Assembly (NCBI RefSeq): GCF_021556435.1
Contig: NZ_JAKGCU010000012.1
Coordinates: 1 to 64,000 of the forward strand
Reading direction: 5' to 3'
Length of the DNA stretch: 64,000 nt
Origin: Gordonia tangerina
GTDB lineage: Bacteria > Actinomycetota > Actinomycetes > Mycobacteriales > Mycobacteriaceae
Within the stretch, counting starts at the first letter, position 1. Every line of letters begins with the position of its first letter. Below, one piece after another: positions 28,842 through 36,646 of this stretch. The position numbers and the translations under genes are program-made. A model generated the notes under the pieces. That model did not search any database. It was not told the origin of the DNA and saw nothing but the letters and a program-made list of their open reading frames with translations.

Positions 28842-29719
28842 TGACCACCACCACTACCCCCACCCACCGGTCCTCGGCGACCATCGACGGTGTGGAGATC
28901 ACCCGCAAACGTGACACCCGTGGCGCCCTACTGACGGTGCTCACCTGGATTCTGGCGCTGGGCTTCTTCTTTCCGGTGTTGTGGATGGTGCTCACCGCGT
29001 TCAAGAAGGAAAGCCAGGCCGCGACCGACCCACCGACGTTCATCTTCACCCCCACCCTCGACCAGTTCCGCGAAGTGTTCGACGCCGGAATCGGAACACC
29101 ACTGCTGAACTCGGTGTTCGCCACCATCGTGTCCACCATCCTGGTACTGGCGCTGGGCGTGCCCGCCGCATTCGCCCTGTCACTGCGCCCGGTCCGCAAA
29201 ACCCAAGACGCACTGTTCTTCTTCATCAGCACCAAGATGCTGCCGATCGTCGCCGCCATCATCCCGCTGTACGTCATCGTCGGACGCATCGGCATGCTCG
29301 ACAACATCTGGACCCTGGTCATCCTCTACACCGCCATGAACCTGCCCATCGCCGTGTGGATGATGCGCTCATTCTTCCTCGAAGTACCCGCAGAACTCCT
29401 CGAAGCCGCCAGCATCGACGGCGCCAGCCTCTGGACCTCGGTGCGCGAAGTGATCCTGCCACTGGTCTCCCCCGGCATCGCCGCCACCGCACTGATCTGC
29501 GTCATCTTCTCCTGGAACGAATTCTTCTTCGCCGTCAACATGACCGCCGTCAACGCCCAGACCATGCCGGTGTTCCTCACGGGCTTCATGTCCGGGCAAG
29601 GCCTCTACTGGGCACAACTATCCGCCGCCTCGGTCCTCGCCGCCCTGCCCGTCGTCATCTGCGGCTGGATCGCCCAGAACAAACTCGTCCGCGGACTGTC
29701 CTTCGGCGCAATCAAATAG
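28841..29719 (+). CDS. Polyol ABC importer permease 2
   Basis: A 292-residue permease of the MalG/SmoG type with six helices and the EAA loop EAASIDGASLWTSVREVILP. It pairs with permease 1 to form the membrane channel. Codon use changes within this gene: the first about 80 codons are G-rich at the third position, like the surroundings. Towards the middle, GAA, CAA and AAA replace GAG, CAG and AAG, a pattern continuing into the ATPase gene. Confidence 0.9.
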   Translation: MTTTTTPTHRSSATIDGVEITRKRDTRGALLTVLTWILALGFFFPVLWMVLTAFKKESQAATDPPTFIFTPTLDQFREVFDAGIGTPLLNSVFATIVSTILVLALGVPAAFALSLRPVRKTQDALFFFISTKMLPIVAAIIPLYVIVGRIGMLDNIWTLVILYTAMNLPIAVWMMRSFFLEVPAELLEAASIDGASLWTSVREVILPLVSPGIAATALICVIFSWNEFFFAVNMTAVNAQTMPVFLTGFMSGQGLYWAQLSAASVLAALPVVICGWIAQNKLVRGLSFGAIK

Positions 29720-29760
29720 ACCCCACCCCTCACCCTCACCAGTCTCAGGAGATACCGATC

Positions 29761-30864
29761 ATGGCTTCCATCACCTACGACCAAGCCTGCTGCGTCTACC
29801 CCGGCGCCGACAAACTCGCCGTCGACCGCCTCAACCTCGACATCGAAGACGGCGAATTCGTCGTCCTCGTCGGCCCCTCGGGCTCCGGCAAATCCACCGC
29901 ACTGCGCATGCTCGCCGGCCTCGAAGACATCGACTCCGGCCAGATCCGCATCGGCGGCAACAACATGGTCGGCGTCGCCCCCAAAGACCGCGACATCGCC
30001 ATGGTCTTCCAGAACTACGCCCTCTACCCCAACAAAACCGTCGGCGAGAACATGGGCTTCGCGCTCAAGATGCGCGGCATCCCCACCGAGGAACGCACGG
30101 CCAAAGTCGCCGAAGCCGCCCGCCTGCTCGACCTCACCGACTACCTCGACCGCAAACCCGCCAAACTCTCCGGCGGTCAACGCCAACGCGTCGCCATGGG
30201 CCGCGCCATCGTCCGCGAACCCCAAGTGTTCTGCATGGACGAACCCCTCTCGAACCTCGACGCCAAACTACGCGTACAAACCCGCACCCAAATCGCCGCA
30301 CTACAACGCCGCCTGGGCACCACCACCGTCTACGTCACCCACGACCAAGTCGAAGCCATGACCATGGGCGATCGCGTCGCCGTCCTGCGCCACGGCGTAC
30401 TCCAACAGTTCTCCACGCCCGCCGACCTCTACGACCGACCCGTCAACGCCTTCGTCGCCGGCTTCATCGGCTCACCCGCCATGAACCTGTTCACCGCACC
30501 CGTCACCGACGGCGCCATCACCATCGCCGGATCCACCGTCGACCTCGACAACGAAACGCAAGCCTTGCTCCGCAAATCCGGACTGGGCAAAGTCATCGTC
30601 GGGATCCGTCCCGAACACCTCGCCATCGGCGACACCGGCATCGACGCCGACGTCGCCCTACTCGAAGAACTCGGCAGCGAAAGCTACATCTACGCCCGCG
30701 TCGACGACCCAACCATCGCCAACCTCGACGGTGAACCGGTCACCCTGGTCGCCCGGTCTCCCCAGCGTGCGCCGGCCAAGGCCGGAGAATCGGTGCGGCT
30801 GCACCAAATCGACCGGGCGGTACACCTGTTCGATCCCGACACCGGCGACCGCATCGCCGGATGA
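29761..30864 (+). CDS. Polyol ABC importer ATPase (UgpC/MsmK/SmoK type)
   Basis: A 367-residue ATPase with Walker A GPSGSGKST, Q-loop VFQNYALYP, signature LSGGQRQR, Walker B VFCMDEPLSNLDAK and the switch His in TVYVTHDQVEAMTMGD. The C-terminal about 130 residues form the MalK-type OB-fold regulatory domain (VGIRPEHLAIGD). The start is ATG 29761 behind AGGAGATACC. Codons up to about 30720 are strongly C- or A-ending, then abruptly return to the local style. It completes the importer. Confidence 0.92.
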   Translation: MASITYDQACCVYPGADKLAVDRLNLDIEDGEFVVLVGPSGSGKSTALRMLAGLEDIDSGQIRIGGNNMVGVAPKDRDIAMVFQNYALYPNKTVGENMGFALKMRGIPTEERTAKVAEAARLLDLTDYLDRKPAKLSGGQRQRVAMGRAIVREPQVFCMDEPLSNLDAKLRVQTRTQIAALQRRLGTTTVYVTHDQVEAMTMGDRVAVLRHGVLQQFSTPADLYDRPVNAFVAGFIGSPAMNLFTAPVTDGAITIAGSTVDLDNETQALLRKSGLGKVIVGIRPEHLAIGDTGIDADVALLEELGSESYIYARVDDPTIANLDGEPVTLVARSPQRAPAKAGESVRLHQIDRAVHLFDPDTGDRIAG

Positions 30865-30941
30865 CCGGGTGATCTGAGATCCGCGCGTGCCGCTGCCTCC
30901 GCTGATAAGGTCATCGCGCCGACAACAGCGGAGGAGCGCCG

Positions 30942-32663
30942 GTGACTTCGGAGAATCCCCTATCGACCGAGAACAATCGTCCGGCCGACGACAACGTCGA
31001 TTCGCCTGCCGGAAAGCCTGTGGTTCCCTGGTGGCGGCGACACCTCGGCCGCTACCGCTTTGTACCGGTGACCGTCGCCCTGGTCTTTGTCTGGTTCTCC
31101 ATGACGCCGTCACTGCTACCGCGCGGAGCGTTCTTCCAAGGCGTGGTCAGCGGCGCATCCGCAGCCGTCGGCTACTGCCTGGGCGCGTTCGTCAGCTGGT
31201 TCATCCGGTACATGATGTCGCGCGAGGAACCCTGGCGCCCGCCGGCACGGCGATCATGGCTAGTCCTCGGTGGGATCGCGGTCATCGGAACCGTGCTGAT
31301 GTTGGTGTGGTTCGCCCAGTGGCAGGACGACATTCGCGATCTGATGGGTGTGGATCGCCTGAGCTGGAACTCCTACCCGCTGATCCCGATCGTGGGTGTG
31401 GTCGTGTTCTTGATCCTGGTGAGCCTGGGGCGGTTGTTCGCATACTCGGTGCGCTGGTGTGTGCGGCACCTCAACCGGGTCGCCCCGCCGCGCGTGTCGG
31501 CAGCGGTGGGTGCCGTCGTGGTGGTCCTGTTGACGATCTTCATCCTCAACGGCGTGGTGGCGAAGTACTCGATGCAGTGGCTCAACGCCAGTTTCGCTGC
31601 TGCCAACGATGAGACGAAAGCCGAGACGTCGCCGCCCACCTCGTCGTTGCGCTCCGGCGGTCCCGGCTCGCTGGTCACGTGGGATTCGCTCGGCCGCGAA
31701 GGACGGGTGTTCGTCGCCAAGGGGCCCGATGTGGGTGCGTTGTCGGTGTTCAACGGGGCGCCGGCACAGGAGCCGATCCGGGTGTACGCCGGGTTGGAGT
31801 CGGCGGACAGTCTGCGCGAAGAGGCGGAGTTGGCCGCCGATGAGCTCGTGCGGACCGGCGGTCTCGAACGGGCCGTCGTCGCGGTGGCCTCCACCACCGG
31901 CAGCGGCTGGGTCAACAAGGCGACGGTGGATTCGCTGGAGTACATGTACAACGGCGATACCGCGACGGTCAGTATGCAGTACTCGTATCTACCGAGCTGG
32001 CTGTCGTTCCTGGTGGACAAAGAGCGCGCGCGCCAGGCCGGGCGCGCGCTGTTCGAAGCCGTGTCCGAACGCGTACGTGCTCTGCCGGAGGCGGATCGGC
32101 CGAAACTCGTCGTCTTCGGTGAGAGTCTGGGATCGTTCGCCGGTGAGGCCGCGTTCGGGACAATCCCGGCGTTGGCGGCGCGGACCGACGGCGCGCTGTT
32201 CAGCGGTCCGACGTTCAACAACACTCTGTGGAACGACACCACGAACAACCGGGACGGGGACTCGCCGCAGGTGCTGCCGGTCTATGACGACGGCACGCAG
32301 GTTCGCTTCATCGCCGACGAGACCGATCTTTCCCATCCCGACTCGGAATGGAAGCCGTCGCGCATCGTGTACCTGCAGCATGCCAGCGACCCCATCACGT
32401 GGTGGAATCCGAATCTGATTCTCAATGAACCGGATTGGCTGGCAGAACCGAGAGGTCGCGATGTGCTGTCCTCGACCCGGTGGATCCCGTTCGTGACCTT
32501 CCTGCAAGTGTCCGCCGACATGGCTGTCGCGGTGAATGTTCCGGACGGACACGGTCATGACTACAAGGCGGCGCTGCCCTACGCGTGGGCCGACATCCTG
32601 GAGCCGCCGGGTTGGACCGAGGCGAAGACCGCGGCGTTGTTGCCACGCCTCAACCGCGACTGA
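30942..32663 (+). CDS. Membrane-anchored alpha/beta-hydrolase (DUF2319-like)
   Basis: A 573-residue protein. The N-terminal about 215 residues contain five hydrophobic helices, and a Ser/Thr/Pro linker leads to a soluble domain on one membrane face. That domain shows an alpha/beta-hydrolase nucleophile elbow GESLG (in VVFGESLGSFAGEAAF), with a likely catalytic His in DGHGHDYKAA. The layout matches the mycobacterial Rv1069c family of unknown substrate. The start is GTG 30942 with GGAGGAG upstream. It is co-directional with the importer but has its own gap of 77 bp, so operon membership is uncertain. Confidence 0.8.
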   Translation: MTSENPLSTENNRPADDNVDSPAGKPVVPWWRRHLGRYRFVPVTVALVFVWFSMTPSLLPRGAFFQGVVSGASAAVGYCLGAFVSWFIRYMMSREEPWRPPARRSWLVLGGIAVIGTVLMLVWFAQWQDDIRDLMGVDRLSWNSYPLIPIVGVVVFLILVSLGRLFAYSVRWCVRHLNRVAPPRVSAAVGAVVVVLLTIFILNGVVAKYSMQWLNASFAAANDETKAETSPPTSSLRSGGPGSLVTWDSLGREGRVFVAKGPDVGALSVFNGAPAQEPIRVYAGLESADSLREEAELAADELVRTGGLERAVVAVASTTGSGWVNKATVDSLEYMYNGDTATVSMQYSYLPSWLSFLVDKERARQAGRALFEAVSERVRALPEADRPKLVVFGESLGSFAGEAAFGTIPALAARTDGALFSGPTFNNTLWNDTTNNRDGDSPQVLPVYDDGTQVRFIADETDLSHPDSEWKPSRIVYLQHASDPITWWNPNLILNEPDWLAEPRGRDVLSSTRWIPFVTFLQVSADMAVAVNVPDGHGHDYKAALPYAWADILEPPGWTEAKTAALLPRLNRD

Positions 32664-32666
32664 TCC

Positions 32667-33110
32667 TCAGACCTGTCCGGTGGCGTCGTAGACCCAGCTC
32701 GTATCGGCGGTCATGAGGTCGTCCATCCACGTCGGCGGGGCGCTGTTGAGCAGGGTTGCCGAGTCCCAGTAGTCCTTCCAGAGGGTGATCTGACCGTTGC
32801 GCACGCGATGCATGGTGACGAACGGCAGGTCGGCGACCTCGCCGGTGGGCCACGTCCAGGTCTCCGAATGCTCGTAGGTGACGTCGTCGCCGTCGGCCAC
32901 GATCAGACCGTCGTGGTTGTGGCACGCCGACAACGGCTCGAGACCCACCTTGAGGCGTGCGACGATGTCGGCGGGCCCGCGGGCGGCCATCGTGGGACCG
33001 AACGGGACGTCGAGGTAGATGCAGTCGTCGGCCAGGAACGGGACCACCGCATCCCAATCACGGTCGGAAAGTGCCCGCCAGAGGCCGAGGACGGTGTCGG
33101 TCGGGGTCAC
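32667..33110 (-). CDS. NTF2-like/limonene-epoxide-hydrolase fold protein
   Basis: A 147-residue protein of the SnoaL/NTF2-like superfamily. VLGLWRALSDRDWDAVVPFLADDCIYLDVPFG is the typical cone-fold opening (read as two adjoining segments) and ITLWKDYWD the late strand pair. Some relatives hydrolyse epoxides, others isomerise ketosteroids or have no known activity. It begins with a GTGA overlap after the amidohydrolase gene, so the two are translated together. The joint substrate is unknown. Confidence 0.75.
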   Translation of the reverse strand: MTPTDTVLGLWRALSDRDWDAVVPFLADDCIYLDVPFGPTMAARGPADIVARLKVGLEPLSACHNHDGLIVADGDDVTYEHSETWTWPTGEVADLPFVTMHRVRNGQITLWKDYWDSATLLNSAPPTWMDDLMTADTSWVYDATGQV

Positions 33111-34987
33111 TCTGTTGCTCCGGCCTCGGCGAGTGTCGCTCCCTGCGACGGCTGCGCGTCGTGGCCTGACCGAACCTCGGTCACCGGATCGCCGCGACGA
33201 CCCGCACGGAGGAACTGGCCCGTCCGGGTCTGCCCCACCCGATCGGTCGCTGCGCCCCGGTCCATCACCTTGTGGCCGCTCACGAAGACCGCGACCACCG
33301 TGTCGTCGTTGCGATTGACCATCCGCGACATGCCGCCGAATGCCGGCACGGTTGCCTCGGCGTACGTTTCGAGCGATTCGTCGAGGCGCTCGGGGTCGAC
33401 GATCATCAGGTCGGCCCGGTCCCCCGGTCGCAGGTGCCCGGCGTCGATGCCATACCAGTCGGCGAGTTCACCGGTCATGCGGTGGACGGCGGCGGCAACG
33501 TCCATGAAGGGCTCGCCACGCTGCTCGGCGGTGTGGACATGTTTGAGCAGCCGCAGACCGAAGTTGTAGAAGGCCATGTTCCGCAGATGTGCGCCGGCAT
33601 CGGAGAAGCCGAGTTGGATTCCCGGCTCGCGGGCCATCTGTTTGAGGACTTCGGGTCGGTGGTTGGAGATGGTGGTTCGCCATCGGATGTCGGTGCCGTG
33701 CTCCACCACGAGGTCGAGGAAGGCGTCGACCGGATGGAGTCCACCTCGATCGAGTCCGACCTGTCCGAACGATTTCCCGACCACCGATTCGTCTGGGCAG
33801 GAGACGATCTCCGCGTCGAAGAAGTCGCGGTGCCAGACGCGTGTACCGAACTTCGACTCGTAGTCCTTGCGGAATCGTCGGCGGTAGTCCTCGTCGCGCA
33901 GCAGCTCGTCGCGTGCGAACTCCTCCTTGAGGTGCAGGGCGGCCGCACCGGAACCGAATTCCTCGAAGATCACCAGGTCGATGCCATCTGCGTACACCTC
34001 GAAGGGCACCGGTAAATGCTGCCAGCGGAAGTCACCGCCGAGCCGGTTGACCAGTCCCGCAAGCGGTCCCATGATCTTGATGGCGTAGGGGTTCGCTTTG
34101 ATATCGGCCGCCGAGAGCAGGCTCGTCTTGAGTTTGCGTCGCCCGATCCCCAGCGAGGTGAAGGCTTGCGAGCCGACGTTGGCCGGGTTGGTGATGTCCG
34201 GGCCGGCCTGCAAGATGCGACCGGTCTTGCGGAGCAGCGACTTGAGACGCCGCAGTTCTCGAGGCTTGGCAAAGGTCGACGGAAGAGTACGTGAGCGGCA
34301 GGTGTCGCCGTCGAGTTTGTCGAACAACAGCTGCTGCGACGACATTCCCACGAAACCCGCGTCCAAGGCGTCGGCCAGCCAGCGCTCCATCTGCGCCTGC
34401 TCCGCTGCGGTTGGACGGACAGCATTGCGGGTGGCCCGGTCGAGGCCCATGGCCGCAGTCCGCATGTCGGAGTGCCCGATGAATGCGGCGACATTCGGGC
34501 CGAGGGCGCGACGTTCGAGCGCATCCACGTACTCCGCCGGAGTCGACCACGTCTTGTGCGTATCGATGGTGTCGATGACGTGGTGGCGTGGGATCGCCTC
34601 GACCCGACCGAACAAGTCTCCCGCCTCGGTCCCGTTGACATGGACGGTCGAGAGCGAGCACGAGCCCACCAGCACCGTGGTCACCCCATGCCGCAGGGAC
34701 TCGGCGAGCTCCGGCTGCGCGAGCACCTCGATGTCGTAGTGGGTGTGGATGTCGATCATCCCTGGCAGTACCCACTTGCCCGTCGCATCGATCACGTCTG
34801 TGCACCCGGTCTCGTCGATGCGGTCGGCCGAGACCACGGCGACAACGCCGTTGCGGATGCCGATGGATCTGACGGCCGGCGGAGTGCCACTGCCGTCGAA
34901 CCAGAGCCCGTCACGAATGATTGTGTCGTAGGTCACTCGATCATTAGAGACGTGCCTTCGGATGGGTGTCAACGAGTTGGTAGACAT
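33107..34987 (-). CDS. Amidohydrolase, N-acyl-D-amino-acid deacylase-like
   Basis: A protein of about 626 residues in the metal-dependent amidohydrolase superfamily. The metal motif HTHYD follows LPGMIDI, and later ligands lie around AFIGHSDMR and FSDAGAHLRNM. The C-terminal part returns to the composite beta-sandwich (LRPGDRADLMIVDPE). ATG 34987 is used here. GTG 34936 (MTYDTIIRDG after initiation) fits the usual family start better and is a serious alternative. It overlaps the NTF2-like gene and is divergent from the AraC-type regulator, which may control it. D-amino-acid, dihydropyrimidine or other amide substrates are all possible. Confidence 0.8.
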   Translation of the reverse strand: MSTNSLTPIRRHVSNDRVTYDTIIRDGLWFDGSGTPPAVRSIGIRNGVVAVVSADRIDETGCTDVIDATGKWVLPGMIDIHTHYDIEVLAQPELAESLRHGVTTVLVGSCSLSTVHVNGTEAGDLFGRVEAIPRHHVIDTIDTHKTWSTPAEYVDALERRALGPNVAAFIGHSDMRTAAMGLDRATRNAVRPTAAEQAQMERWLADALDAGFVGMSSQQLLFDKLDGDTCRSRTLPSTFAKPRELRRLKSLLRKTGRILQAGPDITNPANVGSQAFTSLGIGRRKLKTSLLSAADIKANPYAIKIMGPLAGLVNRLGGDFRWQHLPVPFEVYADGIDLVIFEEFGSGAAALHLKEEFARDELLRDEDYRRRFRKDYESKFGTRVWHRDFFDAEIVSCPDESVVGKSFGQVGLDRGGLHPVDAFLDLVVEHGTDIRWRTTISNHRPEVLKQMAREPGIQLGFSDAGAHLRNMAFYNFGLRLLKHVHTAEQRGEPFMDVAAAVHRMTGELADWYGIDAGHLRPGDRADLMIVDPERLDESLETYAEATVPAFGGMSRMVNRNDDTVVAVFVSGHKVMDRGAATDRVGQTRTGQFLRAGRRGDPVTEVRSGHDAQPSQGATLAEAGATE

Positions 34988-35119
34988 TTTTCGATTTCTG
35001 TACACCTGACCCACCGGCCGTCACCCAGCAGGACCGCGGTCGGGTCGCAACAGACCAACAGTCGCAACAGAGCAAGAATGGTCGGGCGTCGGGGCACGCG
35101 ACCGGCGGATACTGAGTGC

Positions 35120-36061
35120 ATGGTTGAGGAGACGGGGCGTGATCGTATCCGCGAGTTACTCGATGCGGTGCTGAGTGAGGACCATCGCAGCCTCGACGAC
35201 ATGGCCGCCGGCGCACACTCCTCGGCGTTTCACTTCAGTCGACAGTTGACCCGTCATGTCGGCGAGTCGCCGGTGGCCATGCGGCGTCGGGTGATGCTCG
35301 AGCGAGCCGCATGGCAGCTCCAGCGTGATTCGTCGGTGACTGATGCGGCGTTTGCTGCGGGTTACGAGTCGGTGGACGGATTCGCCCGCGCGTTCGCGCG
35401 GGCGTTCGGCCATGCGCCGAGCCGTCTCGGTTCTCGTGACGTACGCGGCCACTGGTTGCCGTCACCGAACGGCATCCATTTCCATTCGCCGACCGTGTTG
35501 TACATCGACAGCGACAACGCGACTGAAGAATCTGCAGGTGACGTTCTCGCCATGATGACACGCCACGACCTCGAGGACATCGAGGCGCTGCTCGAGATCG
35601 TCAAAGGAATCGACGAATCCGATTACTGTGCGCCACGATTGCCCGGCCACCAAGTGCTGCAGTGGAGTGGTCCAGAGGAATCGATCGCACAGGTCATGAC
35701 GCAGCTCGTCGCGGGCAAGGCCCCATGGCTGGCCAGCATCGACGGTGAGGACACACCCGACCTCGACATTGCGATGGACGTGACGGTGTTGACGGAACTA
35801 CACCAGGAGATAGCTCCACGTTGGCTGGCCCTGACCCGTGACATCGATCGCCGCTCGGCGTGGTCGGATCGCATCGTCGACGCAATCTGCGATCCGCCGG
35901 AGTCGTTTCTGCTGTCGCAGATCTGGGCGCACGTCCTGACCTTTTCTGCTCATCGGCGACAACTGGTCCGTTGGATGCTTGCCGACGCCGGCATCGACAC
36001 GACGGGCGCCGATCCCGACCCCATCATGTGGCACCGACACCGATCTGGAGGCACGCTATGA
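35120..36061 (+). CDS. AraC-type regulator with DinB-like C-terminal domain
   Basis: A 313-residue protein. Unusually the AraC DNA-binding domain is N-terminal (about 1-105: SLDDMAAGAHSSAFHFSRQL, VTDAAFAAGYESVDGFARAF). The C-terminal about 180 residues resemble a DinB/YfiT-type four-helix bundle (HDLEDIEALLEIVKG, LLSQIWAHVLTFSAHRRQLVRWML), with His residues that could bind metal or a thiol cofactor. This arrangement differs from classical AraC, where the sensor comes first. The start is ATG 35120. Its stop overlaps the start of the DHFR-like gene (ATGA), and it is divergent from the amidohydrolase. Confidence 0.8.
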   Translation: MVEETGRDRIRELLDAVLSEDHRSLDDMAAGAHSSAFHFSRQLTRHVGESPVAMRRRVMLERAAWQLQRDSSVTDAAFAAGYESVDGFARAFARAFGHAPSRLGSRDVRGHWLPSPNGIHFHSPTVLYIDSDNATEESAGDVLAMMTRHDLEDIEALLEIVKGIDESDYCAPRLPGHQVLQWSGPEESIAQVMTQLVAGKAPWLASIDGEDTPDLDIAMDVTVLTELHQEIAPRWLALTRDIDRRSAWSDRIVDAICDPPESFLLSQIWAHVLTFSAHRRQLVRWMLADAGIDTTGADPDPIMWHRHRSGGTL

Positions 36062-36621
36062 GTTCACATCCCATATTCCGCTACTACACGGCGAGCACGC
36101 TCGATGGATATCTGGCCGACCCGGACGATTCGTTGGACTGGTTGCTCACCCAACCCATCGACGAAGGCGGCGCGATGAACTACACCGAGTTCATCGCTGA
36201 CATCGGCGCCATGGTCATGGGTTGGACCACATATCGCTGGCTACTCGAGAACGAGGTCAGCGATGGAAAGCCGTGGCCATACGACATTCCGTGCTTCGTG
36301 TTCACCCACCGCGAGATCACGCCGATCGCCGATACCATCTCCGTTGTCACCGGCGATCCCGGGAGCAAGCGAGACGCTCTGGTGGCGGCCGCCGGAGGCA
36401 AGGACATCTGGATCGTCGGTGGTGGCGATCTGGCAGCACAGTTCGCTGACGCGAGAATGCTCGACGAGATCGTGGTGTCGTTCGCGCCGGTCACGCTCGG
36501 CGAGGGTCGCCCACTATTCCCCCGACGATATGACCTGGAACTTGTTGACACGGCGCGAAACCGGGCATTCGTGTGCGCACGCTATGCGGTGGTGGGTCCG
36601 CGGCCGCGGGTGGCATCCTGA
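36058..36621 (+). CDS. DHFR-family (RibD C-terminal domain-like) reductase
   Basis: A 187-residue protein of the dihydrofolate-reductase-like fold found in RibD C-terminal domains. Recognisable segments are YYTASTLDGYLADPDDSLDWL near the start, GAMVMGWTTYRWLL, and the nucleotide-binding IWIVGGGDLAAQFADARMLDEI. Stand-alone family members are common in actinobacteria and mostly uncharacterised; NADPH use is likely. It overlaps the AraC-DinB gene by 4 nt, so the regulator probably controls it. Confidence 0.82.
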   Translation: MSSHPIFRYYTASTLDGYLADPDDSLDWLLTQPIDEGGAMNYTEFIADIGAMVMGWTTYRWLLENEVSDGKPWPYDIPCFVFTHREITPIADTISVVTGDPGSKRDALVAAAGGKDIWIVGGGDLAAQFADARMLDEIVVSFAPVTLGEGRPLFPRRYDLELVDTARNRAFVCARYAVVGPRPRVAS

Positions 36622-36646
36622 CGGCGACGGCTGCGCCCGCCGCCGA

